From assembly GCA_026705345.1 (NCBI GenBank), contig JAPPAV010000140.1, positions 1 to 64,000 on the forward strand: a stretch of DNA of 64,000 bases, read 5' to 3'. Below the pieces are notes generated by a model that was given only the letters and a program-made list of their open reading frames with translations, searched no databases and was not told the origin of the DNA. Position 1 is the stretch's first letter; every line of letters starts with the position of its first letter. Both the position numbers and the translations under genes were made by a program. The DNA is from Gammaproteobacteria bacterium (lineage in GTDB: Bacteria > Pseudomonadota > Gammaproteobacteria > Pseudomonadales > Azotimanducaceae). This document shows positions 17,023-25,598 of this stretch, piece by piece.

Positions 17023-18621
17023 ATGACCGATCCGGTGGATGTCCTGATCGTGGGCGCCGGCGCATCCGGGGCCGCCGTGGCGTGGAGCCTTGCCGAGACC
17101 CGCATGCGCATCGTCTGCCTGGAACAGGGCGACTGGATGAACCCGGGGGAGTATCCGAGCAGCGGTCGGGATTGGGAAGCCCGGGCCTACAGCGACATGA
17201 GCATCTCGCCGAACCGCCGCAAGCGGGAGACGGACTACCCGGTCAACGATGCGAACTCGCCGATCTCCGTGGCCAATTTCAACGCCGTGGGCGGCAGCAC
17301 GATTCTCTATGCCGGTCATTTTCCGCGCTTCCATCCGTCGGACTTCCGGGTCGAGACCCTGGACGGCGTCGCCGACGACTGGCCCATCGACTACGCGATG
17401 CTCGAACCGTACTACGCGGAGAACGACCGCATGATGGGCGTGTCGGGCCTCGCGGGTGACCCCGCGTATCCGCCCAAGGAGTCGGTCATGCCGCCCGTGC
17501 CCCTCGGCAGGGCCGGCGCGGCCATCGCCAAGGGCTTCAACAAGCTTGGCTGGCACTGGTGGCCGTCGGACACGGCAATCGCCACCGAGACCTACGACGG
17601 CCGGGACAAGTGCATCAATCTCGGCGCCTGCAGCAGCGGTTGCGCCCAAGGCGCCAAGGCAAGCACGGACATCACCTATTGGCCCCATGCCGTGCGGGCC
17701 GGTGTTGAAGTGCGAACGCGCTGCCGCGTCCGGGAGATCACGACAAACGGCGACGGCATGGCGTCGGGGGTCGTGTACTACGATCAAGACGGCGTCGAGC
17801 AGTTCCAGCCTGCACAAGTCGTTGTCGTCGCCTGCAACGGGGTCGGCACGCCGCGGCTGTTGCTGAATTCCACCTCGGGACGGTTTCCCAAGGGCATAGC
17901 GAACACGAGCGGCCTCGTCGGAAAAAACCTGATGTTCCATCCCTACGCATCGATCCAGGGCATCTTCGACGAGCCTTTGGACGGCTACCGGGGACCGGGG
18001 GTGTGCATCTGGAGCCAGGAGTTCTACGAAACCGATCCAAGCCGTGGCTTCGTGCGCGGCTATACCTACGAGATCAACCGGGGCCGCGGCCCCGTCGCGA
18101 CGGCGCTCACGGGCATGTTCAGCGGGCGTATTCCGTTCGGCGAAGGCCACCACGAGGCGTACCGGCAACTTTTCAGCCGCATCGCCGGCATGGTCGGTAT
18201 CTGCGAGGACCTGCCGGAAGAGCACAACACGGTGACCTTGGATCCCGAGCTCACCGACGGTCATGGCATCCCGGCCCCGAAGATCGACTACACGCTCTCG
18301 GTGAACAGCCGGCGGATGCTCGACCACGCCGTCGCCCGGTCGACCGAGGTGCTGACCGCCGCCGGCGCGAAGGATGTCATCACCGAAGCCCCGATCGGCG
18401 TTGGCGGCTGGCACCTGATGGGCACCGCGCGTATGGGCACCGACCCGGAACGGTCCGTGGTCAACGAATGGGGCCGCGCCCACGACGTCAAGAACCTGTT
18501 CATCGTCGACGGCAGCATCTTCGTGACCTCCGCCGGCGTGAACCCCACCCGTACCATCCAGGCGCTGGCGCTCTACATCGCCGACTCGATGAAGAGACGT
18601 CTCGCCAACCTGTTCGATTGA
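17023..18621 (+). CDS. GMC-family oxidoreductase, FAD-dependent dehydrogenase large subunit
   Basis: This 532-residue flavoprotein begins with the ADP-binding fold VDVLIVGAGASGAAVAWSL. It ends with the GMC C-terminal domain, in which GGWHLMGTARMG and GVNPTRTIQALAL carry the expected His/Asn catalytic pair. A C-x5-C-x3-C motif (Cys197, Cys203, Cys207, in CINLGACSSGC) resembles the 3Fe-4S site of FAD-glucose dehydrogenase catalytic subunits. The substrate is probably a sugar, polyol or alcohol. No Tat or Sec signal is visible. The partner subunit-3 gene follows 8 bases downstream, but no cytochrome c subunit is present. Confidence 0.87.
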   Translation: MTDPVDVLIVGAGASGAAVAWSLAETRMRIVCLEQGDWMNPGEYPSSGRDWEARAYSDMSISPNRRKRETDYPVNDANSPISVANFNAVGGSTILYAGHFPRFHPSDFRVETLDGVADDWPIDYAMLEPYYAENDRMMGVSGLAGDPAYPPKESVMPPVPLGRAGAAIAKGFNKLGWHWWPSDTAIATETYDGRDKCINLGACSSGCAQGAKASTDITYWPHAVRAGVEVRTRCRVREITTNGDGMASGVVYYDQDGVEQFQPAQVVVVACNGVGTPRLLLNSTSGRFPKGIANTSGLVGKNLMFHPYASIQGIFDEPLDGYRGPGVCIWSQEFYETDPSRGFVRGYTYEINRGRGPVATALTGMFSGRIPFGEGHHEAYRQLFSRIAGMVGICEDLPEEHNTVTLDPELTDGHGIPAPKIDYTLSVNSRRMLDHAVARSTEVLTAAGAKDVITEAPIGVGGWHLMGTARMGTDPERSVVNEWGRAHDVKNLFIVDGSIFVTSAGVNPTRTIQALALYIADSMKRRLANLFD

Positions 18622-18629
18622 ACCGGCCC

Positions 18630-19100
18630 ATGCCCGACACCATTGCCACCGACAGTCCGTTTAGCGACGACGAGCGGCGGACACTGCTTGCGTTGGTCGG
18701 TGCGGTCATTCCCGCCAGCGCCGATCACGACATGCCGGGTGCCGACGATCCCGACATCGCCGCCGACATTCTCGCCACCGCCCGGCCCTACCACGCCACC
18801 ATTGCCAAGGCGCTCAAGCAGATCGTCTCCATCGCGGCCGAACGGTATGGCCCTTCGTACGCCGATCTGGACGCGGCGATCCGCGCGAAGATCGCGGGCG
18901 AAGTTAGCCATTCCCGATTCGCCGGCGCAGGAACGCTGGTCACGATCACCGCCCAGTGCTACTACCGCGACGACCGCGTGATGCGATCGCTCGGCATGGA
19001 ACCCCGCGCCCCCTATCCAGACGGGTTCGATATTCCGCACGGGGACTGGTCGCTGCTGGACCCGGTCAGGCAGCGCGGCAAGATCTACAAGGAGGTCTGA
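18630..19100 (+). CDS. Gluconate 2-dehydrogenase subunit 3 family protein
   Basis: This is a 156-residue small partner of the GMC dehydrogenase. The N-terminal half FSDDERRTLLALVGAVIPAS and the C-terminal block RSLGMEPRAPYPDGF, PHGDWSLLDPVRQRG are typical of the subunit-3/gamma family, which in characterised enzymes acts as a chaperone-like hitchhiker for export. Unlike those, this one has no twin-arginine signal at its N-terminus (MPDTIATDSP). That suggests the complex stays in the cytoplasm. It sits 8 bases after the large subunit on the same strand. Confidence 0.78.
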   Translation: MPDTIATDSPFSDDERRTLLALVGAVIPASADHDMPGADDPDIAADILATARPYHATIAKALKQIVSIAAERYGPSYADLDAAIRAKIAGEVSHSRFAGAGTLVTITAQCYYRDDRVMRSLGMEPRAPYPDGFDIPHGDWSLLDPVRQRGKIYKEV

Positions 19101-19205
19101 TCACCGCCATTGGGCCTCGGCAGCCCGCCGGCCGAGCCTGACGGCACCTGTGATTTTTTTGGTGTAGTCTCGTGACTCGGAACGCGTTCAACTGGGGGAG
19201 GGTTG

Positions 19206-20027
19206 ATGCAGAACCGATTCGAGATGCCATCGCATCTGGTGGCGACAGTGGGGATTTTCTTCGCCGTGTCAGCCATGCCCGCCGAGGCCGCCTACGAGGT
19301 ACCGAAGACGCCCGACGGCGTGCCGGACTACAACGGGATCTGGCAAGCCATGGGGTCCGCCCACTGGGATCTCGAGGACCACAATGCCCGGCAAGGCGGG
19401 GCACCGATCCTCGGAGCGCTTGGTGCCATTCCGGCCGGGCGCAGCGTGGTCGAGGGCGGGACAATTCCCTACCAGGACTGGGCGCTGGCGCAACGCCAGG
19501 AAAACCTCGCCAACTGGGTCAAGCTCGACCCCGCCGTGAAGTGCTACATGCCCGGGATCCCGCGCGGGACCTACATGCCCTTCCCGTTCCAGTTCGTGCA
19601 GTCGAAGGACGCGATACTCGTCGCCTACGAATTCACCAGTTCCAGCCGGGTCATCCACCTGAACCGCCCCGGCAGCGAAGCCGACCTCGAGTCCTGGATG
19701 GGATATTCGCTGGGGCACTTCGACGGCGACACCCTGGTCGTCGACGTCACCGCCCAGGTCCCCGATACCTGGTTCGACAGTTCCGGCAACTTCCACAGCG
19801 ACGAACTGCACGTCGTCGAGCGCTACACGCGCACCGGCGAGAACACGTTGCACTACGAGGCCACCATCGAAGACCCCAAGGTGTTCACGCGCCCTTGGAA
19901 GATCAGCATGCCGTTGTACCGACGCATCGAACCCGGCGCCCGGATACTCGAGTTCAAGTGCGTCGAGTTTGCGGAATACGCCACCTACGGCGACTACTAC
20001 AGCGAAGAAGCACCAACACAAGAGTGA
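19206..20027 (+). CDS. Secreted protein of unknown function (paralogue of the next gene)
   Basis: This 273-residue protein has a Sec signal (about residues 1-29, ending SAMPAEA) and then GVPDYNGIWQAMG. Its middle, GDTLVVDVTAQVPDTWFD, and HVVERYTRTGENTLHYEATI align well with the next gene, so the two are adjacent paralogues. The G-V-P-D-x-x-G-x-W motif and the G-D-T-x-V-V block are the most conserved visible points. No catalytic motif is recognised. Start ATG 19206 follows GGGGGAGGGTTG; a TTG at 19203 is an alternative. It is the first gene of a run of four exported proteins to 22701. Confidence 0.72.
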   Translation: MQNRFEMPSHLVATVGIFFAVSAMPAEAAYEVPKTPDGVPDYNGIWQAMGSAHWDLEDHNARQGGAPILGALGAIPAGRSVVEGGTIPYQDWALAQRQENLANWVKLDPAVKCYMPGIPRGTYMPFPFQFVQSKDAILVAYEFTSSSRVIHLNRPGSEADLESWMGYSLGHFDGDTLVVDVTAQVPDTWFDSSGNFHSDELHVVERYTRTGENTLHYEATIEDPKVFTRPWKISMPLYRRIEPGARILEFKCVEFAEYATYGDYYSEEAPTQE

Positions 20028-20034
20028 GGAAACC

Positions 20035-21081
20035 ATGACGACCACACTGAGAGCCTGCTCCATTGCCGCGGTGTTGGCGGCGCCATTTGCGGTCGCGGAC
20101 GACGACGCGACCCCGAGAACTTCCTGGGGCGTACCTGACCTGACCGGCACATGGGATTTCGCCACCATTACCCCGTTCGACCGCCCGGCCCAGTTGGCCG
20201 ATCGCGAATACCTCACCGAGGAGGAATACAACGGCTGGAACGAAAGCGCCCGGGAGGGACGTGAACGACGCGAACGCGCGCCATCCCAACCGGCACCGGA
20301 TCCAAGTCAGGGCGATGTGGACGTTGGCTACAACCAGGTTTTCATAGACGGGGGTAAACACCTGTCGCCGGGTCGGCGCACGTCCATCGTCGTCGACCCG
20401 CCCAACGGGCGCAGGCCGGGCAACACCATGGCGGCGCGGATGCGCTATGCGGAGATGCGGGAACGCTGGGAAAACCCGCCCCGCACCCCCGCCGACCGAC
20501 CGCCCGCGACCCGGTGTCTGGTGGGCTTCAATGCCGGCCCGCCCATGTCGTCCGGTGCCTACAACAACCTGGTGCGCATATTCCAGTCGCCCGGGCAGGT
20601 GGGAATCCTGAACGAGATGATCAACGACCACCGCGTGATCGCCACCGCCGGCGGCGAGCACATGCCCCAGAACGTACGGTTCTGGAAAGGCGACTCGCAC
20701 GGCCGTTGGGAGGGCGACACCTTCGTCGTCGAGACGCGCAACTTCCGGGCGGAAACCAATTTTCGCGGCTCCGGGCCCAACATGCATCTGACCGAGCGCT
20801 TCACCCGCATCGACGAGGACACGCTGCGCTACGAGTACACGGTGGATGATCCCGAGATGTTCCAGGGCAAGTGGTCCACGGAACAGGATTGGGTGCGCAC
20901 GGACTCGGACATCTACGAGTACGCCTGCCACGAGGGCAACCGTTCGCTCCTGATGCAGATGCGGGCCGCCAAACAGCAGTACGACGCCGGCAACGCGGTC
21001 CCCGACGAGACGTGGCTGCCCTCGTGGTACAAGTGGATGCCCAGGAAAGCGGACCTCCTGGCCCAACAGGCCGAGGAATGA
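20035..21081 (+). CDS. Secreted protein of unknown function (paralogue of the previous gene)
   Basis: This 348-residue exported protein has a short Sec signal (TLRACSIAAVLAAPFAVA) followed by WGVPDLTGTWDFATITPFDRP. It shares with its upstream neighbour the GxPDxxGxW start, the block GRWEGDTFVVETRNFRAETN, then LTERFTRIDEDTLRYEYTVD, and a late EYACHEGN. The start at 20035 has GAGTGAGGAAACC upstream. It is 7 bases after the first paralogue and 41 bases before the DUF6152-type gene. The role is unknown; families like this are often found beside oxidoreductases in marine bacteria, which is an inference from memory rather than from this sequence. Confidence 0.75.
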   Translation: MTTTLRACSIAAVLAAPFAVADDDATPRTSWGVPDLTGTWDFATITPFDRPAQLADREYLTEEEYNGWNESAREGRERRERAPSQPAPDPSQGDVDVGYNQVFIDGGKHLSPGRRTSIVVDPPNGRRPGNTMAARMRYAEMRERWENPPRTPADRPPATRCLVGFNAGPPMSSGAYNNLVRIFQSPGQVGILNEMINDHRVIATAGGEHMPQNVRFWKGDSHGRWEGDTFVVETRNFRAETNFRGSGPNMHLTERFTRIDEDTLRYEYTVDDPEMFQGKWSTEQDWVRTDSDIYEYACHEGNRSLLMQMRAAKQQYDAGNAVPDETWLPSWYKWMPRKADLLAQQAEE

Positions 21082-21122
21082 GAGAGCGTGACATGTCCGA
21101 CATGAACGAAGGGAGGAGACAA

Positions 21123-21593
21123 ATGACCCGTATTTCTGCCGTTGTCGCGTTGGCATTGGCCCTTGCCGCGCCCACCGCCGTCGCGCACCACGCGTTCTCC
21201 GCGGAGTTCGACGCCAACCTGCCTATTCGGGTGCAGGGCAAGATCGTTCAGGTCGACTGGATCAACCCCCATGCGTGGGTGCATGTCGAGGACGTCAAGG
21301 AGGATGGCTCCAAGCAGGTCTGGCAGCTCGAGGCCGGGACGCCGAACACCCTGCTGCGGCGCGGACTGACCAAAAGGCTGCTGCAGCCGGGCACCGAGGT
21401 GGTGGTGAGAGGCTATCAGAGCAAGGACAAGGTCTGCGTGCCGATCTGCTCCGGCAGCGGCCGGGACATCACATTCCCGGACGGCACCAAGCTATTCATG
21501 GGATCGTCGGGTACCGGCGCGCCGAGGGACGGCGCGGATCCCACCGAGCCTGCGAAGGAAGAAGCGCAGAGCGAGCCGAAAGAGGACGAATAG
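21123..21593 (+). CDS. DUF6152-type secreted protein
   Basis: This 156-residue protein has a clear signal peptide (ISAVVALALALAAPTAVAHH) and the family core HHAFSAEFD, GKIVQVDWINPHAWVHVEV-like, and WQLEAGTPNTLLRRG. The C-terminal tail is acidic and lysine/glutamate-rich. ATG 21123 has a strong ribosome-binding site (GGGAGGAGACAA). The H-H pair directly after the cleavage site and the two cysteines in VCVPICSGS could bind a metal, but no function is known to me. It belongs to the same operon as the two secreted paralogues upstream. Confidence 0.78.
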   Translation: MTRISAVVALALALAAPTAVAHHAFSAEFDANLPIRVQGKIVQVDWINPHAWVHVEDVKEDGSKQVWQLEAGTPNTLLRRGLTKRLLQPGTEVVVRGYQSKDKVCVPICSGSGRDITFPDGTKLFMGSSGTGAPRDGADPTEPAKEEAQSEPKEDE

Positions 21594-21651
21594 CCGTAGG
21601 ACGCGGCTGACTGTCGACCGGTCAGCAATGTTTCGCTACGAGGGGGAGACT

Positions 21652-22701
21652 ATGAAATCCATCGCACGTAACGCCGTACTGTTCCTTGCCGCGGCCGCGA
21701 GCCTGTCAAGCAGTCTTGCCATCGCGCAGGATGGAGCATCCGACGGCACCATCACTACCGAGACGCACCGGTTCCAGATGTTGGCCGACGGCGTCTACCT
21801 CGCGATGTACACGGTACCGATGTTCAACAGCAACTCGCTGGTCGTTATCAACGACGAGGACGTCCTGGTGGTGGACTCGCACATCACGCCAAGGGCGGCA
21901 AAGCAATTGCTCGCGGGAATCGCCGAGATCACCGACAAGCCGATCACGACCCTCGTCTACACGCATTTCCACTACGACCATGCTCACGGCACGCAGGCAT
22001 TCGGCGACGTGCAGATCATCGGCCACGAGTTCACCCGCAAGACGATGGCGGGCGACCCGCACAACGAGCCGACCTTTCAGCGCGAAAAGGCCGGCCAGCC
22101 CCGGGCGATCGCCTGGCTCGAAAGCCAACTTGAATCCGCCACAAGCGACGAGCAGCGCGAGCAGCTCGAATACCGCCTCGGCTTGGCCAGGGCCCGCGCC
22201 GAGGCCACCAAGGGAATCGAGCCGGTGCCCCCGGATACCACCCTGACCGACCGCCTCGACCTGATCCGCGGCGACCGGGAAATCCAGGTCATATTCTGTG
22301 GTCGCGCCCACACCGGTGGCGATGTCGTGGTCTACCTGCCCGCGGACAAGCTCGTCTACACCGGCGACATGGCGTTCAGCGGCCCCTCCTTCCTCGGCGA
22401 TGGCCATGTCGACGAATGGCCGGATACGCTCATGAAGCTAAAGGAACTCGACGTCGAACTGTACGTGCCCGGCCACGGCCCCCCGTTTACGGACTCCGGA
22501 CGGCTCGACCTGGTGGCCGACTACTACCGCGTCCTCTGGAAACAGGTCGTTGCCGCCCGGGCAGATGGCGCCAACGCCGGCGAAGCGACGAGTCGCGTCG
22601 ACCTCACGTCCTTCGCCGACACCCTGGGCATCCGGCGACCCGGTACCGATCCGTTGGCGGTCGCCCGAATCTACCAATTGCTGGACGAACGGGGCGACTA
22701 G
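21652..22701 (+). CDS. Periplasmic MBL-fold metallo-hydrolase
   Basis: This 349-residue protein has a signal peptide (SIARNAVLFLAAAASLSSSLAIA) and a metallo-beta-lactamase fold. The zinc motif is HFHYDHAHG (HxHxDH), with further ligands in GRAHTGGDVVVYLP (H) and YTGDMAFSG (D) and the late GHGPPF. A helical insertion, ATSDEQREQLEYRLGLARAR, extends the domain. Start ATG 21652 follows AGGGGGAGACT. It could be a quinoprotein-relay/SoxH-like hydrolase; substrate is undetermined. It ends the exported-protein run. Confidence 0.82.
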   Translation: MKSIARNAVLFLAAAASLSSSLAIAQDGASDGTITTETHRFQMLADGVYLAMYTVPMFNSNSLVVINDEDVLVVDSHITPRAAKQLLAGIAEITDKPITTLVYTHFHYDHAHGTQAFGDVQIIGHEFTRKTMAGDPHNEPTFQREKAGQPRAIAWLESQLESATSDEQREQLEYRLGLARARAEATKGIEPVPPDTTLTDRLDLIRGDREIQVIFCGRAHTGGDVVVYLPADKLVYTGDMAFSGPSFLGDGHVDEWPDTLMKLKELDVELYVPGHGPPFTDSGRLDLVADYYRVLWKQVVAARADGANAGEATSRVDLTSFADTLGIRRPGTDPLAVARIYQLLDERGD

Positions 22702-22749
22702 CATCCGGGGATGCCGATAGCACTCCCCGTTCGAAAACGAGCAAACGCA

Positions 22750-23283
22750 ATGGACGTAACGTTGCGGCGCGTGCGCCACGACGACCGCGACACGTTCATG
22801 GCGTGGTTTCGCGACCCGATTCTCACACGGTGGCACGGCGACCCGGGCCCACACGAGCGCGACGCCGAGTTCCGGCGCATCGTCCGCAGCCGCTACAACT
22901 TCGTCATCGAGACCGGTGGCGCCTCGGTCGGCCATGTTGCCGTCGAATGCGATTGGGACAATTCCACATCCGCCGAACTAGGAGTCCTCGTGGAACCGGG
23001 CAATCAGCGTCGCGGGATCGGGACCACGGCGCTCGCCCAAGTGATCGATTTCGCGTTCGAGCAGACCGACGCGAACCAGTTGTGGGCTGGCGTCGTGAGC
23101 AGCAACACCGCGGCGCTTCGGCTGTGCCGACGGGTGGGGTTGACCGAAGAGGATCGAGTGCCCGAGGCAGAGCTTGAAGACGGTCAACGGGTCGATCACG
23201 TCTACTTCTCCATCCTCGCGGACGAGAGGCGACGATCAAGGCTGTTGGAAGGAAAACTTGACGGTAGTGAACCGGGCCAATAG
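22750..23283 (+). CDS. GNAT-family N-acetyltransferase
   Basis: This is a 177-residue GNAT acyltransferase. The acetyl-CoA-binding motif is ELGVLVEPGNQRRGIGTTAL (the V-x-P-x-x-Q-R-x-G-x-G/A pattern), followed by VVSSNTAALRLCRRVGL, typical of RimJ/RimL-like members. The start could be ATG 22711, which gives 13 extra residues; I prefer 22750 because MDVTLRRVRHDD is the natural beginning. The substrate is unknown. It precedes the first toxin-antitoxin pair and may belong to the accessory patch. Confidence 0.8.
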   Translation: MDVTLRRVRHDDRDTFMAWFRDPILTRWHGDPGPHERDAEFRRIVRSRYNFVIETGGASVGHVAVECDWDNSTSAELGVLVEPGNQRRGIGTTALAQVIDFAFEQTDANQLWAGVVSSNTAALRLCRRVGLTEEDRVPEAELEDGQRVDHVYFSILADERRRSRLLEGKLDGSEPGQ

Positions 23284-23288
23284 GGTGG

Positions 23289-23321
23289 TGCTATGTCATC
23301 ACGGTAGTTGAAGTCATAGCA
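23289..23321. promoter_or_regulatory. Inverted repeat TGCTATG-N19-CATAGCA upstream of the first antitoxin
   Basis: Two perfect 7-base arms (23289-23295 and 23315-23321) lie immediately before the antitoxin start at 23324. Ribbon-helix-helix antitoxins usually repress their own operon through inverted repeats near the start codon, so this is a good autoregulatory operator candidate. Confidence 0.45.
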
Positions 23322-23323
23322 TC

Positions 23324-23590
23324 ATGCGAAGCACGGTACGGATCGACGACGACCTCATGGTGGAGTTGAGAGCGAGAGCTCAAACAGAAAGCGTTTCCCT
23401 GACGCGAATGCTCAATCGAACGTTGCGCGCAGGGCTTTGTGCCGCACGCAAGCAAACGCAAAGGCGCAGGCCGTTCAAGCAGAAGACGTTTCGCATGGGT
23501 GTGCCTCGTGTGGGAATCGACAAGGCCTTGGCTCTGGCCGCCGAGTTGGAGGATGAAGAAATCATCCGCAAGTTGTCGCTCAGAAAATGA
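23324..23590 (+). CDS. Ribbon-helix-helix antitoxin (VapB-like)
   Basis: An 88-residue small protein whose first strand and helices (MRSTVRIDDDLMVELRARAQ, then SVSLTRMLNRTLRAGL) fit the ribbon-helix-helix DNA-binding fold. A basic linker with QRRRPFKQKTF leads to a C-terminal helix (KALALAAELEDEEIIRKL) that would wrap the toxin. The stop overlaps the toxin start as ATGA. Antitoxin first, toxin second is the usual VapBC order. Confidence 0.75.
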   Translation: MRSTVRIDDDLMVELRARAQTESVSLTRMLNRTLRAGLCAARKQTQRRRPFKQKTFRMGVPRVGIDKALALAAELEDEEIIRKLSLRK

Positions 23591-24021
23591 AGATCGTCGA
23601 TGTCAACGTGCTGCTTTACGCCATCAATCCGGACATGGACCCGGACGGCACGATTCGGCGATGGTGGGACTACGCACTGGCTGGGGACGAATCAATCGGT
23701 TTGCCGTGGCTGGTGCTATCCGGATTCCTGCGCGTCTCCACCAACCCGAGGGTGTACGCACAACCTCTGTCCGTCGACCAAGCCCTCGGCGAGGTTGAAG
23801 GCTGGCTTTCCGCCGGGGTCGTTACGACGATCGCAGAGAAGCCCGACCACTGGGGCAGCTTTCGCAGTCTGCTCAGCGAGACGGGCACCGCAGGAAACCT
23901 GACGACGGACGCCCACTTGGCCGCCCTTGCGATAACCCACGACGCGACGCTCGTTTCGTGCGACAACGACTTCGCTCGATTTGCCGATCTGCGTTGGGAG
24001 AACCCGCGCCCGACCACTTAG
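23587..24021 (+). CDS. PIN-domain toxin (VapC family)
   Basis: A 144-residue PIN-domain ribonuclease. Acidic active-site residues are in MKIVDVNVLLYA (Asp5), LTTDAHLAALAI and SCDNDFARF. The segment VLSGFLRVSTNPRVY is characteristic of the VapC subgroup common in mycobacteria and many environmental bacteria. It would cleave RNA, commonly initiator tRNA or rRNA, when the antitoxin is lost. It starts inside the antitoxin stop codon. Confidence 0.82.
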   Translation: MKIVDVNVLLYAINPDMDPDGTIRRWWDYALAGDESIGLPWLVLSGFLRVSTNPRVYAQPLSVDQALGEVEGWLSAGVVTTIAEKPDHWGSFRSLLSETGTAGNLTTDAHLAALAITHDATLVSCDNDFARFADLRWENPRPTT

Positions 24022-24035
24022 TCCGTGACAAGTGG

Positions 24036-24413
24036 CTAGGTCTGAACCAGCTCGATGCTGACGGAGTCGGGCCCCTTGACGAACGCAATCCGCCCCCTGC
24101 CATCCCGGGGTTTCATCAGAAACTCGGCCCCCTTCGCTTCGAGATCGGCAATCGCGGCGGGCAGGTCGTCCACCGCGACGCCGATGTGGTCGAGGCCCAG
24201 GCAGCTATGCGGCCCCGATGCCGTCTGGGTGACGTTCTCGAACACCGTCGAGATCAGGATGATCTGATCGCCCAGTTTCATGTTGGCCCGGGGCAGTCCG
24301 TTGGCACCCTTCGAAGCCACGAGTTCGGCACCGAACATCCTCTCGTAGTACGCCCCCGCCGCCATCGCGTCGTGGCTCATCAGGTGGACGTGATGCGGAC
24401 GATACGTGGCCAT
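24036..24413 (-). CDS. VOC/glyoxalase-superfamily protein
   Basis: This 125-residue single-domain vicinal-oxygen-chelate protein has the paired beta-alpha-beta-beta-beta pattern. Potential metal ligands are in YRPHHVHLMS (His), HIGVAVDDLP and DSVSIELVQT (Glu). It could be a lyase, dioxygenase or binding protein. Its start overlaps the stop of the LLM oxidoreductase (TGATG), indicating a translationally coupled two-gene operon and a shared catabolic or detoxification task. Confidence 0.78.
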   Translation of the reverse strand: MATYRPHHVHLMSHDAMAAGAYYERMFGAELVASKGANGLPRANMKLGDQIILISTVFENVTQTASGPHSCLGLDHIGVAVDDLPAAIADLEAKGAEFLMKPRDGRGRIAFVKGPDSVSIELVQT

Positions 24414-25333
24414 CAGCCGAAAGCCGACAGGACGTCTTCGTCGATGCGCTGGAAGTACTCCGGCCGCGTGGGCACCGCCGAGAACATCATCTCGTCGCAG
24501 CCGGCGTCGACATAGCCGCCGATGACATCGATCACGTAGGACGGCGGCCCATAAAGCACCCAACCGCCACGCTGTGCCCGAAGCTCGGCAGCCTTGGCCC
24601 CGTCGTCCTCCAAGCGCATCGGAATCAGGACGGTCTTCTTGATCTCGGCGGGGTCCCGCCCGATGGCCTCGCAGTGCTGCTCGAGGACGTTGATCTTGTG
24701 GCGGAACACGTCGGCGCCGCCGGGATTGTTGAAGTCGATGTTGCAGATGTCCGCGTACTTCGCGCAGGACTTGAGCGTGCGTTTCTCGCCGTTGCCGCCG
24801 ACCAGGATCGGCAAGTGCGGCTTCTGATAGCAGGGCGGCGAAAGCGGGCAGCGGTCAAGCTTGTAGTAGCGCCCGTCGTAATCGGCGAAGCCGCCGTTGC
24901 CTTCGGTGAATAGCAGCTTAATGACCTCGAGCGCCTCTTCGAGCCGGTCGCAGCGCTCCTTCAACGACGGAAAGGTCCACCCGTAGGCTTCGTGCTCGCG
25001 CTTGAACCAGGCGGCCCCAATGCCAAGGATCAGCCGGCCGTGGGAGATCTGGTCGATGGTTGCCGCCATTTTCGCGAGCAGCGCGGGATTCCGGTAGGTA
25101 TTGCCCGTGACCAGGAGGCCAAGTTGCAGCCGCTCGGTGATCGCCGCGGCTGCGGTCAGGAGGGACCATCCCTCCAAGGCCCGTTCGTGCTCCATGTCCG
25201 CCCTTCCCACCGGCGGCAGGAAGTGGTCGGACCACCACAGGCTGTGCCACCGGCCGGCCTGCACCGCCTTCATGGTGGCGAGGGTGTCGTCCCACTCGCA
25301 GAAATAGTTGACCAGTTGTGCCCCGAATTGCAT
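24413..25333 (-). CDS. LLM-class flavin- or F420-dependent oxidoreductase
   Basis: This 306-residue protein has a luciferase-like TIM barrel. Landmarks are MQFGAQLVNYF, HSLWWSDHFLPP, LGLLVTGNTYRNPALLAKMA, RLILGIGAAWFKREHEAYG and LPILVGGNGEKRTL. The chosen ATG at 25333 has GAGGGATCC upstream and begins at the conserved barrel start; a longer frame to 25408 would overlap the neighbouring antitoxin. The reaction is unknown. It is coupled to the VOC protein downstream. Confidence 0.85.
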   Translation of the reverse strand: MQFGAQLVNYFCEWDDTLATMKAVQAGRWHSLWWSDHFLPPVGRADMEHERALEGWSLLTAAAAITERLQLGLLVTGNTYRNPALLAKMAATIDQISHGRLILGIGAAWFKREHEAYGWTFPSLKERCDRLEEALEVIKLLFTEGNGGFADYDGRYYKLDRCPLSPPCYQKPHLPILVGGNGEKRTLKSCAKYADICNIDFNNPGGADVFRHKINVLEQHCEAIGRDPAEIKKTVLIPMRLEDDGAKAAELRAQRGGWVLYGPPSYVIDVIGGYVDAGCDEMMFSAVPTRPEYFQRIDEDVLSAFG

Positions 25334-25385
25334 GGATCCCTCGCGTGTCTTTTGAACGACAAGCGATTCTAAAACGACGTCCGCC

Positions 25386-25598
25386 TTAGGGGGAGTCGAG
25401 TTTGTCAAGCAACTTCAATCCCTTACGCACATCACCCCGGGCCGCGCGAATGCGAAAACGCATCTCGGTGTCATGTTCGGTAAGTGCGCGTACAGAGAGT
25501 TCCTGCATCAATTTGTTCAAGCTGACACCCCGCCGGGCGGCCATCGCCGCAAGCCGGTCGCGTTGGGCATCGGGAAGCCGAATCGTCAAGGTCGCCAT
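25386..25598 (-). CDS. Ribbon-helix-helix antitoxin
   Basis: A 70-residue protein of the Arc/CopG fold (ATLTIRLPDAQRDRLAAMAA, then SLNKLMQELSVRAL). Its start directly abuts the toxin stop (TGAATG), with the toxin encoded first. That reversed order is usual for the PIN family related to COG1569. Confidence 0.72.
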   Translation of the reverse strand: MATLTIRLPDAQRDRLAAMAARRGVSLNKLMQELSVRALTEHDTEMRFRIRAARGDVRKGLKLLDKLDSP

